From Podocnemis expansa (taxonomy: Eukaryota; Chordata; Testudines; Podocnemididae), in the NCBI GenBank assembly GCA_007922195.1, contig ML682088.1, positions 3,724,922-3,788,921 on the forward strand: DNA of 64,000 nucleotides, read 5' to 3'. The notes beneath the pieces were generated by a model. It did no database searches and was not told the DNA's origin. It saw only the letters and a program-made list of their open reading frames with translations. Both the position numbers and the translations under genes were made by a program. Positions 1 through 10,085 of the stretch are shown here, piece by piece (position 1 is the first letter of the stretch; the number at the start of each line of letters is the position of its first letter).

Positions 1-1260
1 AGAGTATTTTTACTGACTAGCTGCAGCATAGTATGAAGCACTGATCAATTCATTACTGAGTTATTTAATGACCATCTTTACCTTCATTTTTATAGCATAT
101 ACATTCTTTTATTCTTGAATGTAGTTCATGGTAAATATGTACAGCACTGATAGTATTTTCCAAGAGAAATTTAACTGGCCACTACTGTAATGTGTTGGTA
201 AATTACTCAAGACAGGACCAAGCCATAATATTTTGACCTGGATTTTGAATTGCCTCCTCCAGTTTCAGGAATCTTTCAGCTGCCATGGTATAGTTTAGCC
301 AGATGCATGATTTAGTTCTGGATCCTAGTTTAAGGTCTAAACAACCTTCAAGGCTGGAACTGTTTGGGTCCCAGAATTTTAACCAAGTGACATTTCTATG
401 ATCTGTTGCTATAGGGTATTGTGGTAGAATTTTGTAATTGAACCCTTGATAGAAAAGAACCTCTGCAAATGTTTAACATTATATTGCCAACTTACCAAAA
501 AAACACCACACAGTTTGTTTATTTTGTATATTTGCAGCATACCATATATAGTCAGTTTCACTGTTTGCTGTTCTATCGTTAATGAGTTTCAGACATACTT
601 TGAACGGTGGGCCCTGATTCTGAGTGCTCAGTGATGCCACAGGTCAGAGATACCACAGACCTGATTTTCAGAAATGCTGAGCCACAAAACTTCACCTGGC
701 GTTTTCAGTGCTCAGTATCTCTGAGAATATACAGAAATGTGACTATAAAATCATTCAGAAGTGGGAAAGTATTTAGACACAAATATAGAACTTGTTGCTA
801 CTTTGTATATGTTCAGGTTTTTGTCATTCATTTGATTCTAAACTGACAGTGTCATTTTAAATGTGACTGGTGACATCATCGCATGGAAGCATCTCAGTGA
901 TCATAATTTATTGATTTCTCTTACCCTGATCCCAACTTCCAAAATTTCAGAGGAACGTTATAGTTTTTTTCTGATTTCTTATGCACTACTTTAAGGGCTC
1001 TCTAAATTGCATAATAAAGACAAATGCCATACAATAGCTATTACTTAAAAAGAAATCTTTACGGCACAGTATTTTAACATGAAAACGACCTCTGTTTCCT
1101 TTGTGTTTAAAAATAGGTTCTATATGTCATCTGGAAGGGATATGTTTTAAGGATCTAACGTTTCTGGACTTTCATTTTATCTGGTTTGCTCATCGTTCCC
1201 CTATCAAATAAAGAATGCTAAGCTCTCTGAAACAGAGACCTGTATTTTTCCACATTGTGT
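1..1260. other. No recognised feature (distal VWF intron or flank)
   Basis: AT-rich sequence. Short open frames exist but have no family resemblance and no splice context. If VWF exon 7 lies further left, this is part of VWF intron 6. I searched both strands by eye for a cysteine-rich VWF exon 7 (217 nt in human) and did not see one. Confidence 0.5.
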
Positions 1261-1299
1261 TAGTTGCCTTCCGCACCTTTGGGTGGCGTACAGATAATA

Positions 1300-1545
1300 A
1301 ATAATACACAACTTTTCACATGGACTCAGCCTAGCTTTCTCCAGAGTGGGACGAGGCAGGGGAGGGGCAAGTCCCCAGGTGCCAGGCTGTGGAGGTGCAG
1401 GGAGGGGGCCTGCAAGGCATGGGGCATCCAGGGGAGCACAAATACATGTTTGGCTGCTGGACACCCTCGCCACGCAACTGTTTCTCCAACATGCTGCAGG
1501 AGCTCCTATAAGAGAGTGGTCCCGGCTCTCTTTTACACAGGAGTA
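1300..1545. other. G-rich patch in intergenic or intronic DNA
   Basis: GC content rises sharply, with G runs on the plus strand around 1345-1440. Frames are open on both strands because of composition. There are no splice sites, codon conservation or family matches I can point to. It is probably an old MITE remnant like the GC-rich ones at 8.5 and 21.8 kb, but I see no terminal repeats. Confidence 0.3.
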
Positions 1546-2225
1546 CCACCATGACTTCACTGGAGTTACTCTTGATTTATACCACTGAAGATGACAGGAG
1601 AATCAGGCTCATGGGCTATGCACATCTCCATTTGCCTTCCAAGGTTCTGAGATAAACAAGGGCCAGTACAGCATTAGCTTTCTTTGTTGAATACAGAGAG
1701 TACTCTTCCTCATACATCTGAATCTTATTCTCACTGGAGTTACTGCAAAAATTATTACCATTTCAATGGAAGCAGAATCAGAGCACTAAAATCCCATATG
1801 ACTTTCATTATAGCTATAATTCTCTAGCCATAGAAAAAGATGAGAACAAAAGGTAGCCTCTGAGAACTATTTTTAAGTGAAGGTAAAATCTTGAAAGTTA
1901 GGATCGCATTTAAGAATGTATACAAAGGTAAAATCCTTTTATCACTCTAAAGAACTGAGATCTCTCTCTCTGCAAAAATATTGCTGCCAAGGCTGTCCTT
2001 TGATTCATCTGCATTACAGATAGAGGAGTGGTGGGGCACTGCATTATAAAACAGTCTGGTTTTGGCTGTGAGGACAGGACTAAGCTGTTATAACTATGTT
2101 AAGGGAACCATGATACAACACGCAAGATAAAGGACCCAAACTGAGAACTGTTGTAAAAGCGGATGTTACTTCTTCTTGGCTTACCGTACAATAAGGCTGA
2201 ATTTCATGTCAGAGTTGTAGCGCTG

Positions 2226-2249
2226 CTTTTTTTTTTTTTTTTTTTTTTT
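2226..2249. repeat. Poly(T) tract
   Basis: An uninterrupted run of about 23 T. It could be the reverse-complement tail of a minus-strand retroposed copy, but no recognisable retroelement body adjoins it. Confidence 0.85.
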
Positions 2250-2429
2250 AAGAATTGTCTATGAAACAGGTAAGATGCAATCAGTAACTGCAATGCAGGC
2301 ACGACCTGTGAGAGTCAGGCATGAGCCACCTATTATGATGATGATGTTTGTTATGGGAATAACTAAAGACCAAACAACAACCAGGCTTCATTGTGTAAGG
2401 CACCATTCAAACACAGAGCAGTACAATAT

Positions 2430-2770
2430 CTAGTCCCTTGTACAACTTCCTAACTTTTTTTCCAATGGTCAGTCTCTCCCATACCTTGTCTCCTCCAACA
2501 TTCCACCCTTTCCACTCTTCCAGCAACACCATCTTCAATGCCCCATTCATTTACTTCTCTAATAATTCTTCTATATATGGAATGACCAGCTTACCCAGTT
2601 TGCCAACCCATCTCTCCCACTATATATAATCCTTCCTAAAACATCATTCCTTCCTCAATATCCACCAGCAGAGAGGTCTTAAACACACATTAAAAAAAAT
2701 TCACCTTCTTAATTCCCTCTCTGAATTTCTCAAAACATCTTGTCTTCCATATGCCTGTATGCTCTAAAAA
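2430..2770 (+). repeat. Pyrimidine-rich, L2-tail-like sequence
   Basis: C/T-rich stretch with phrases resembling the 3' part of reptile L2 LINEs (the piece ending in short C-rich exonic-looking runs and 'CCTTCTTAATTCC'-type text). It is weak and lacks the diagnostic L2 terminal text seen at 23.2 kb. Confidence 0.25.
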
Positions 2771-3465
2771 GCAGAACCAACAGTTCTGTATAGTACAATG
2801 CGGAGATTATACCTGTGATATAAACATAAAGGAGGGCCTATCTACTAGGGCTGGTTGGCAATTTGCTCTCAGAATGAATTTTTGACAGAAAATGCAGTCC
2901 CCACAAAATTAATTTTTCAGCAGGACAAAAATTCTGGTTTTCATTCAGCTCCAATATCTACAGTGCAAATACAATTAAATCAGGGGACACACTTTACTGG
3001 AGTTCTTTGCAGACTCACTTTACAACACAACTTTAGTTGGGTGTGTGGATTGGCACTGCTGATTCCTGTAATCAGGTCCATATGAACAAAGCCATTAACA
3101 TGGTTACAGCGCACAGCTAAATACAAACGTATGCATACTGCAAGCTGGAGAAAGGCAAGATGTGTCCCTTCCATCTGTTGTGGCAGTAGTGCAGCTTAAA
3201 TCTTGGTTTCTTTACACAGTTATTTCTTATACAGCTGCCTGTATGGATTGAGCACTGTTACTTATAGGACAAATGTATTTTGGACACCAAAAAACATTAA
3301 CGGGCAGACAATACGTTTTCCTCTATCTTGATGATTGTCAGGAAATATATCCAATCATAAGAAAAGTGTCTGAATTAACTTAAGCCTGTGTTCTCGTTTA
3401 TTTTTTTATCCACTGAGTGAGCTGACAGGTTGTCACCACACCACAGTGCTTCATTTCATAGTTTG

Positions 3466-3632
3466 AAAACGGGAGCTGTGTTAGTCCAGTTCATCAAAAC
3501 AAAGAGTACTGTGGCATGTAAAGATTAACAAATTTATTTATCACATGAGCTTCCATGGGAGAAAAATCCCACATCATCAGATGCTTCAAAGTTTGTTAGT
3601 CTTTAAGTGCCACAGGATTCCTCATTTGTTTC
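3466..3632. repeat. Palindromic repeat, copy A (Penelope-terminal-like family)
   Basis: The left part reads GTGGCATGTAAAGATTAAC then an A/T-rich segment and a hairpin with GGGAG and its complement. The right part (3591-3623) is the inverted counterpart, reading GTTTGTTAGTCTTTAAGTGC. On the minus strand it contains CTGATGA followed by a GTGGGA/TCCCAT stem and GGAAG, which resembles a hammerhead core with one change in the conserved GAAA. The right arm is truncated. The same family recurs at 15.2, 24.1, 28.6 and 37.4 kb. Confidence 0.7.
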
Positions 3633-3639
3633 ATGTCAT

Positions 3640-4985
3640 AGGTGAGTGAGATGGTCATTCCCATACAGTTGCTAAAGTAGATCAGGAGAGGCTGGGGAAA
3701 TAGCCACGTTTGGTAGGGATTATCAGACCTTTGGGTTTTATGAGATTGTGCTGCAGCAATAAGAAAAGAATGAGGACAAGGGAATACATGTATCTGAAGG
3801 GATATCCTGGGGGCAGGGAGGGGGGTGCATAGCCATCCAAGCAAAAGTGTGTCCAGGTGTGCATGGGTGGTGCAAGCTTCCCATCCTATTTGTAGCAGGA
3901 TAGAGAGCATGGACAAAATGGAGCATCTGTAGAGGTGAACAAAACAGGAAAAGATTGGGACTCAGGGGGATCATTTCATGGAACAGTGAGTAATTCCCTG
4001 TGTTTGACAATCTGAAGGGATGTCAAGGCAGAGATTTCACGCAAAATCTTTGGAGCTAGTGTGTGCGCTGAGTTGAGATGGGGAGGGGCCAGCCTCCCAG
4101 GAGATGAAAGGTAGGCAGCAGGAACTCTCTCTGTTCCTCTCTGCAATGGAGGAAAAGGGTAGACACCATGCAGGACAGACCTTTCTCCAAAGAAGAACAG
4201 TATGGGGTGTCACACAGTCTGCACATCTCTTCTTTTCCTATCAGCTGCTGTTTCACATAGTGCCTGGAAATGTTAAGAGCCCCAGAAACTACGTAACTAG
4301 TTTCTCCTGCTGTCCCCACTTCCATCTTCCAAGCATTTGCTGAACATTTATTAAACAAGGAGGCATCTCTACAAAGACATGGTTTGGAACAGCATTCTGT
4401 GGGGGAAGAAAGAACAAGGAAAACTCCAGAGCTAGATGGGGGAGAGTAACGAAATGAACCAAAGCTATTGTTTTCTTCCCCAACCAGCTGACTGCCTCAG
4501 ATTGAAAGGGGCTGAAAGGCTGGGGAGATTTGCATTCCTCAAGCTGGGGCTAGCAAACAAAGGAATCTGTTTCTTGACTGAAAAAATCAGAATTCTTCAG
4601 CAGGCACTCACTTTTGCTGGACTTCTATTAATAATACAGTGCTTATTCATAGCAGTGCATAAATTGAGCCCATGTTGCTCAAATGCTGTGGGCTCATGAA
4701 TTCACAGAATGGAGAAGCTCATTTCATTGGACTGTCACAAATGTAGTCTTCCAAAACAGCAATGTTTAATGTGATTTATAGAGAAGCAATGGTAAATTCT
4801 AATCCACTCTGTAAACATTGTTCATCCTCCTTTTGACTCAAGGCCAGAGCAGGGTGATTGTTGTGCCCTTGTCTACAATAGCAGAATTTTCCAATACACT
4901 CAGACAAAGCCACAGCGGGCACAATTAGTTATAAGAACTGTTCCAGACACCACAGCCTCATCCACACTGCAGCTCCAACCAGTTT
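3640..4985. other. No recognised feature
   Basis: Mixed-composition sequence with no splice-framed coding potential. Open frames on both strands around 3.7-4.4 kb overlap one another and show no family motif. Confidence 0.4.
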
Positions 4986-4988
4986 GAG

Positions 4989-5272
4989 CCCCAGTCTACA
5001 CTTGCTGCACTTTCAGACGGCAGTAGACAGGAGATACACAAGGTATTTTAAATGCTGTGTGTGTCTCCCATTGACTGACTAACTAGACCTTACACACTTT
5101 GCTAAGGTGATTGGAAATGCCATTTGTTTGCTTTAGCACTATCCCACTTCCAGGACTGGAGTTAGTAGAGCAAACTTCAGAGTGATTGAGCAGTCTTGAC
5201 AGACAGCTCAATTGCACCCAGAAGAGTGCACTGACAGCAGCGATTTTGCCACTGTCTATACAGACATACCAT
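4989..5272. mobile_element. Harbinger-like MITE, family shared with 57.86-58.15 kb
   Basis: It starts with the text AGTCTACACTTGCTGC and ends with CTATACAGACATACC, the inverted GTMTR-TAGAC type ends common to Harbinger-like MITEs of turtles and crocodilians. The interior (CAGTAGACAGGAGATA, then TTTGCTAAG, then GGAGTTAGTAGAGC) is shared with the element at 57864-58145, so the two are copies of one family. No coding capacity. Confidence 0.6.
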
Positions 5273-5506
5273 TAGAATGAATTCATATTTTTGGTACAGC
5301 CAAGCAAACCAAGCCAAACAGATCATAGAGCCTTAGCACCATAAATAAGGCACATTTCTGTTGACTCAGAACGCAAAGTGAATTCTCCATAGGCCTAAAC
5401 TCAGACCTCACGAGAAAAACATTTACCAATTATCAATGACTATGAACTGCTACTAAGAATGATGACGACTCAATCATTGGACCAGAAGAAAAGTGAGGAT
5501 TATAGT

Positions 5507-5775
5507 CAGGTGGCCAGCGCGCTCAGCTAGGATGTCAGAGATCCAAGCTTACAACCCTACTTCAGTGGCTAATTATGTATAAAGAGTGGACCAGCTTCAA
5601 CAGGAGAGATTAAGACTCAGCCCAGAATATTTGATAGTCCAGAGGATAAGACTCTCCTCGGACGTGGGGAACCCCTATTCAAACCCCTTCTCCACATCAG
5701 GCAGAAGGGGGAACTGAATCCAGGTCTACCACATTGCAGGTGAGATTCCTAATCACTTGGCTCAGTTATATGGTA
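5507..5775. repeat. Composite tRNA-like SINE with three tRNA-related units
   Basis: Three tRNA-like pieces are arranged in one element. One is 5507-5562 on plus (GGTGGCCAGCGCGCTCAGCT). One is 5634-5690 on plus, with a B-box-like CCTATTCAAACCCC. The last is 5714-5770 on minus, reading as the complement of GAACTGAATCCAGGTC. Between the first two is the linker GACCAGCTTCAACAGG, known to me from sauropsid interspersed repeats of this type. Decayed, not a functional tRNA. Confidence 0.6.
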
Positions 5776-5789
5776 CACCTCCCTCCTCC

Positions 5790-7100
5790 TGTCTCTAAAC
5801 CCAAGAGCCTCTATCCTGAGAAAACTACTTGAAACTACTGGGTTTTTTAGCAAATTCATGTCAAATTTGTGAATGTTTTCAGGCCAAATAAAGCTATGCT
5901 TTTGGTGAATAAATTATTAATCTGAAAATTTTTGCCCAGCTCCAGATGACAGCTAGCCCAGATATATCTTCACACCCTGCTAGCACCTTTGACTGCAGTG
6001 AGACCTACCAGACGGGGCAGGAAAGATTCCACTGGCATCCATTGTTAACACCACATTTCCACAGCCAATTCTCTAGCATCTAGGGGCCTGAAGCTACAAG
6101 CTTGGGTTTCAAAGAGTATATTCTGGTGATTTTTTTTAATATTTAATCTGAATATCATCATTCAGAGATTCACAAAGTTTTGGAGCATCTCTGTAAAGAG
6201 CCAGAAGCTCCTCTGGACATAAGTAGGCTTCCTCTCCATGTGGCTGAGTCATGAACAGTCAAATAGCACCACAATTTTCTACATCATATTTCCTCTATCA
6301 TTATTTTGGGCCCAACTTAAACAGCACTGCTCTGGAGTAGCCCGGAGTTTCCTGTTACTCAGCCAAATTCTGATCACAGTTATACCATCGTCTATCTAGA
6401 CCTATGCCAAAGTCAGAGTTGTTCTGAAGTCAAGCCAGCATACACAAGATCAGCACTCAGTGGGTTAAACATTAATTTCCCCATAATGAGGACAATCTGT
6501 AATACTGTATGCACAGTGAATTCCTAAATAACTGGTTTGTCTCTACAGCTGTGAGGATTTGCGTGTGTTTACTGTGTGCCTTAGACAAACAGAGGGCATA
6601 TTTATACCTGCAATTCAGGGGCAAAAAGACAGCTGGAGCCCAAGGAAAAGATCCATAGCTGAGTCTCAGAATCTCTGAACCATGCCTGAAAAGCAAAGCT
6701 GCTCTAAAGATGAAAAGCGTGAGGATTCTCCCCCTCCTCGCCTTTGTAACATGGAAACCTTGCTAACATGGAGTCACCACAGCAGCTACTAAGGCAGGAT
6801 GTGTTGCAGTAGCTGTGAGAAAGGGGCATAGCTGAGGTGTCCTCACATGTTGGTAATCTCCAGGTACCAAAATGTTCTAAAGTGCTCTTGGCAGCTTGTG
6901 GAGCTTACAGCAGCTTTGGGCATCTCTCCTCAGCACTGGGCAATCAAGGAGGCATGTTGCTGGTTTAAGAGTTAGGTGGGCTGTAAGTGGCTTCCTTCCA
7001 CAACTCAGGTTCTGCCCACAGAAATATTTTTATGCAGCCTTCAAAGAAGAGTAATGGCAAGTGAGAAAAAGAATATCCTAGGATACTGAACAAACAAACA
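5790..7100. other. No recognised feature
   Basis: Ordinary AT-rich sequence. I see no repeat ends, coding exons or RNA genes. Confidence 0.4.
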
Positions 7101-7116
7101 GTACTACTGAGGGTCC

Positions 7117-7182
7117 CCCCCACACACACACACACTCCAGTCCAGATGTTTATCAGAATAATAATAATAATAATAATAATAC
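7117..7182. repeat. Simple repeats: C/CA run and (AAT)n
   Basis: A CCCCCC followed by (CA)n near 7117-7135 and an (AAT)-type trinucleotide run at about 7157-7181. Confidence 0.9.
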
Positions 7183-7189
7183 AAAAAAC

Positions 7190-8510
7190 TGGGAGCATCA
7201 CAAAATCAGTCTCAATTTGCATCTGGCACAGCAGACAGCAAAATGGTCCTAAAAGTATTATCCAAAAAATGTCACTACTAAACCAGGTAACAAGGTAATT
7301 AATCATGCCTGATTAAGCAGCACCTGTACTCTGTTGATGACAGCTCTTTTATGACGGATATGATTTGCATTATTCCTGCATCTACAGTCACAAGTGCATC
7401 TTAGAGTCATAAGATGCAGTGCCTGACTACCTTCTTCTCACAACTATTCAATAAGAATAGTATTGATCAGTTGCGGGTTTTCAGTGGTTGGAAACTCAAA
7501 CAATAAAACATTCCTGTTCATCTTCCAAAAATGGGAGCAGAAGCAAACATTATGGAACTGTGCATTTGCTACCAATCAAATGCAAATTTGTTAAATTAAG
7601 CAGAGTCTTGTGAATTGGCAGCTTCTCAGAGGTGACACTTGTCATGAAGTTTTGATTTCCCAGAGTATTTCTTAAATCAGTGAACAGGGGTTGCTGGATC
7701 AAAATTACACATCATTGGAAAAAACATTTTTTTCCCGTATCAGACCCTGACTCTGCACTGAGATAGATGCAGGAAGACCACCAGCTTCGCACAAACCTGT
7801 ATGTAGGCATCTCATCAGAAGATTAGGACCAAACCTCTTTGCCTACACTATAAATTACACTTCAGGTCAGGCCTTCTGAAAGATTTTTATAGTGTGGACC
7901 ACACTGATACTGCAGAGGTTATTTCCTGGATACATCCTCTCATGGTCTTGATCGTGCAGTCAACCTTACCTCCTGTTGGTAAGGACGTAAAATCCCTGTG
8001 GCACTTTCCAGTGTGGAACAACAATATCCAAAAAATCCATCATGTTGTTACAGTTTCTTTTAAAGAAGTCTAGAAGCTGGGAAAAATAGGAAAGCCAACA
8101 ACACCTGACCAGCCAGCTTTCTAGCACCCCCTCTCCACCAGCCATGGTCTGCAGGCTATTAGAAGTTCTTGAACTGCAGTTCATTAAACACATCTCTTTT
8201 ACTGGCTAGAGTTCATGCTGTTTACTATTTGCATCTCCCACTGCTTAAAAAAAATCATATAGGCTAGGCGTTTGCATGTTTATTTGTAATCAGTCTTAGC
8301 AATTTTCACCTCCAAGGTATTAGCACAATACTGTTGCAATGATTGAGTTGCTAGCTGTTCAGGGATGTGTTCCTTATGAAGAAACTGTTCCCACTGGCAT
8401 TTAAGCAAACAACAGAAATATTTCTATTGGTTTTGGAAAAGCTAATTCTTACCAAAGTTAAATTGGTACATATATGGAGGAAAACACCATTTTCCCCAGC
8501 TAAGCAACAG
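7190..8510. other. No recognised feature
   Basis: AT-rich sequence without coding, RNA or repeat signatures that I recognise. Confidence 0.4.
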
Positions 8511-8526
8511 AAGTCATATCTACACA

Positions 8527-9083
8527 CAGGGCCATCCCTGGGGCGGGGGGTGTGGGACCTGGGGCAATGGCCTGAGTGGGGCAAGGGCTGCACTCCATCC
8601 CTGCACTGGGGAGGTGGGGGGTGGGGGTGGCTCAGAGGTTGGCCCCACACTCCTGCCCCTTCCAAAGCCAGCCACTCTAGCCCCATGGGCAGAGCAAGCC
8701 AGTCCAGGGGCTGGACTCTGCTCTCTTGGCCTGATTTTGGGCCAGCCCTCCCCACCCCCAGGGCAGAACAGTTGGCCCAGGGGAGGGGCAAGAGTGGAGC
8801 CTGGCCTGCTCCACCACTGGGCCACCCGTTCCCTGTCCTGGGGTCGGGGCGAGCCAGTCCAGAGTAGAGGCTGTCACTGCACACTCCCACCCCCCTCTCC
8901 CTTTTCCTGCTGCCTTCAGCTCTGCAACGAAGGGAGTGGGGAGGGAGCAAGGGACACTGCAGCCAGGAAGGGGCAGCGGTATGGGCTCCACGCTGCCCTG
9001 CTCAAGGCAGGATAGTGCATGGTCCAGGGAACCATGGGGCCAGGGGCAATCGCCCCTCTCACCCTCCCCCAAGGACAGCCCTT
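8527..9083. mobile_element. hAT-like MITE with perfect 8-bp target duplication
   Basis: The ends are CAGGGCCATCC on the left and GGACAGCCCTT on the right, imperfect inverted repeats. The element is flanked by perfect direct repeats TCTACACA at 8519-8526 and 9084-9091, an 8-bp target duplication typical of the hAT superfamily. The interior is GC-rich, which makes long overlapping open frames on both strands; they are not genes. A related element lies at 21834-22333. Confidence 0.9.
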
Positions 9084-9378
9084 TCTACACAGCAACTAGA
9101 GAACATCTCTACACAGCAACTAGGTATCTATGGATGCCCCATGCCAGCTGACTCAAGCTCTCAGGGCTGGATCTGCTGGGCTTTTTCATGGCTATGTAGA
9201 CTTTTGGTCCTGTACTAGACCCAGAGCTCCAGGACCCTACCACTTCACAGGGTCCTAGAGCTCAGGTCCCAGCCTAAGCCCAGAAGTCTACACAGCTGTG
9301 AAACAACCTCTTAGCCCAAGCCCTTCAAGCCTGAGTTGACTGCCACAAGGCAGCTGCAGGTGTAAATATACCAGAGAT

Positions 9379-9487
9379 ACTGAGTGACTTGCCCAAGATC
9401 ACATAGGAAAAATCTGTGGTGGAGTAAAGAATTGAACCCAGCTGTCCCAAATCCCAGGGTAAAAATTTAATCACTATTCTTCTTCAT
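9379..9487 (-). repeat. MIR-type SINE fragment, antisense
   Basis: Text GTGACTTGCCCAAGATCACA followed by GAATTGAACCCAG is the familiar MIR core and tRNA-derived B-box region in reverse orientation. Diverged and incomplete. Confidence 0.75.
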
Positions 9488-9690
9488 AGGCCAAATCTAT
9501 ACTCTGCACCTACTTTGGTATCACACACCTCTCAGGTATGTGAAAAATTCACACCCCTCAGTGACACAGTTACACCAACCTTAACTTCCCATGTAGACAG
9601 CACTAAGTCAAATGAAGAGCTGCTCCCATTGACATAGCTACCACCTCCTGCAAAGACGGAGTAACTCAGCATCTGGAGTATAGTACTGGC
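9488..9690. mobile_element. Harbinger-like MITE remnant
   Basis: CCAAATCTATACTCTGCACC near the left and CATGTAGACAGCACTAAG further in resemble the GTAGACAG ends of other MITEs in this window. No clean target duplication seen. Confidence 0.35.
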
Positions 9691-9960
9691 CTTTGACAAA
9701 GGCCTGAGTGAGCATGTAGCTCTGCTTATAAACTGTGGTACTGTAGTGCTAGGAATATACCATTTCTCAGGCTTGATTTAGGTTATTAGGGCTTAGCATG
9801 TGTGGTACCAAGCATGTTAAACCTTCCCTGAAGTTAATGGGAGCTGAAGACACTCCAGACTTTGCAAGACCATGCCCTAACAAGGTTTCCCAGGAATATA
9901 GCTATTGCTGGCTTCAATGGGAGGAAAACTGGGCTCATGATCTAGTTGTTTGGCACCAAC

Positions 9961-10085
9961 CTTATCTGCAAACTCAGATGAAATATTGCAGGTGTTGCTT
10001 GGAGCACGCACTCTTTTGCATCGCTTATCTTCATTGTGCAATGCCCAGGAATTAGCAAAATCATAACTGTTTTCCACCAGGGTCC
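9961..10085 (-). CDS. VWF: VWF exon 6
   Basis: 125 nt, the same length as human exon 6. The acceptor is TTCGCAG before GGACCC, and the donor is AAG then GTTGGT, an unusual but possible GT donor. It encodes residues 172-213: the end of the first VWD core ([10 protein letters not shown], matching [10 protein letters not shown] in human) and the linker with CNISS, an N-glycosylation sequon conserved with human N211. It ends in phase 0, as in human. The next exon (human exon 7) is not in this window. Confidence 0.95.

Noticed and set aside
8351..9072. Overlapping 100-200 codon frames on both strands
   Set aside because: They fall inside a delimited hAT-like MITE with GC-rich interior and perfect target duplication.
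1..9950. VWF exon 7 (about 217 nt, cysteine-rich) on minus
   Set aside because: No cysteine-rich, correctly spliced frame was found by eye left of exon 6. It is probably outside the window; an exon search with a VWF profile would settle it.
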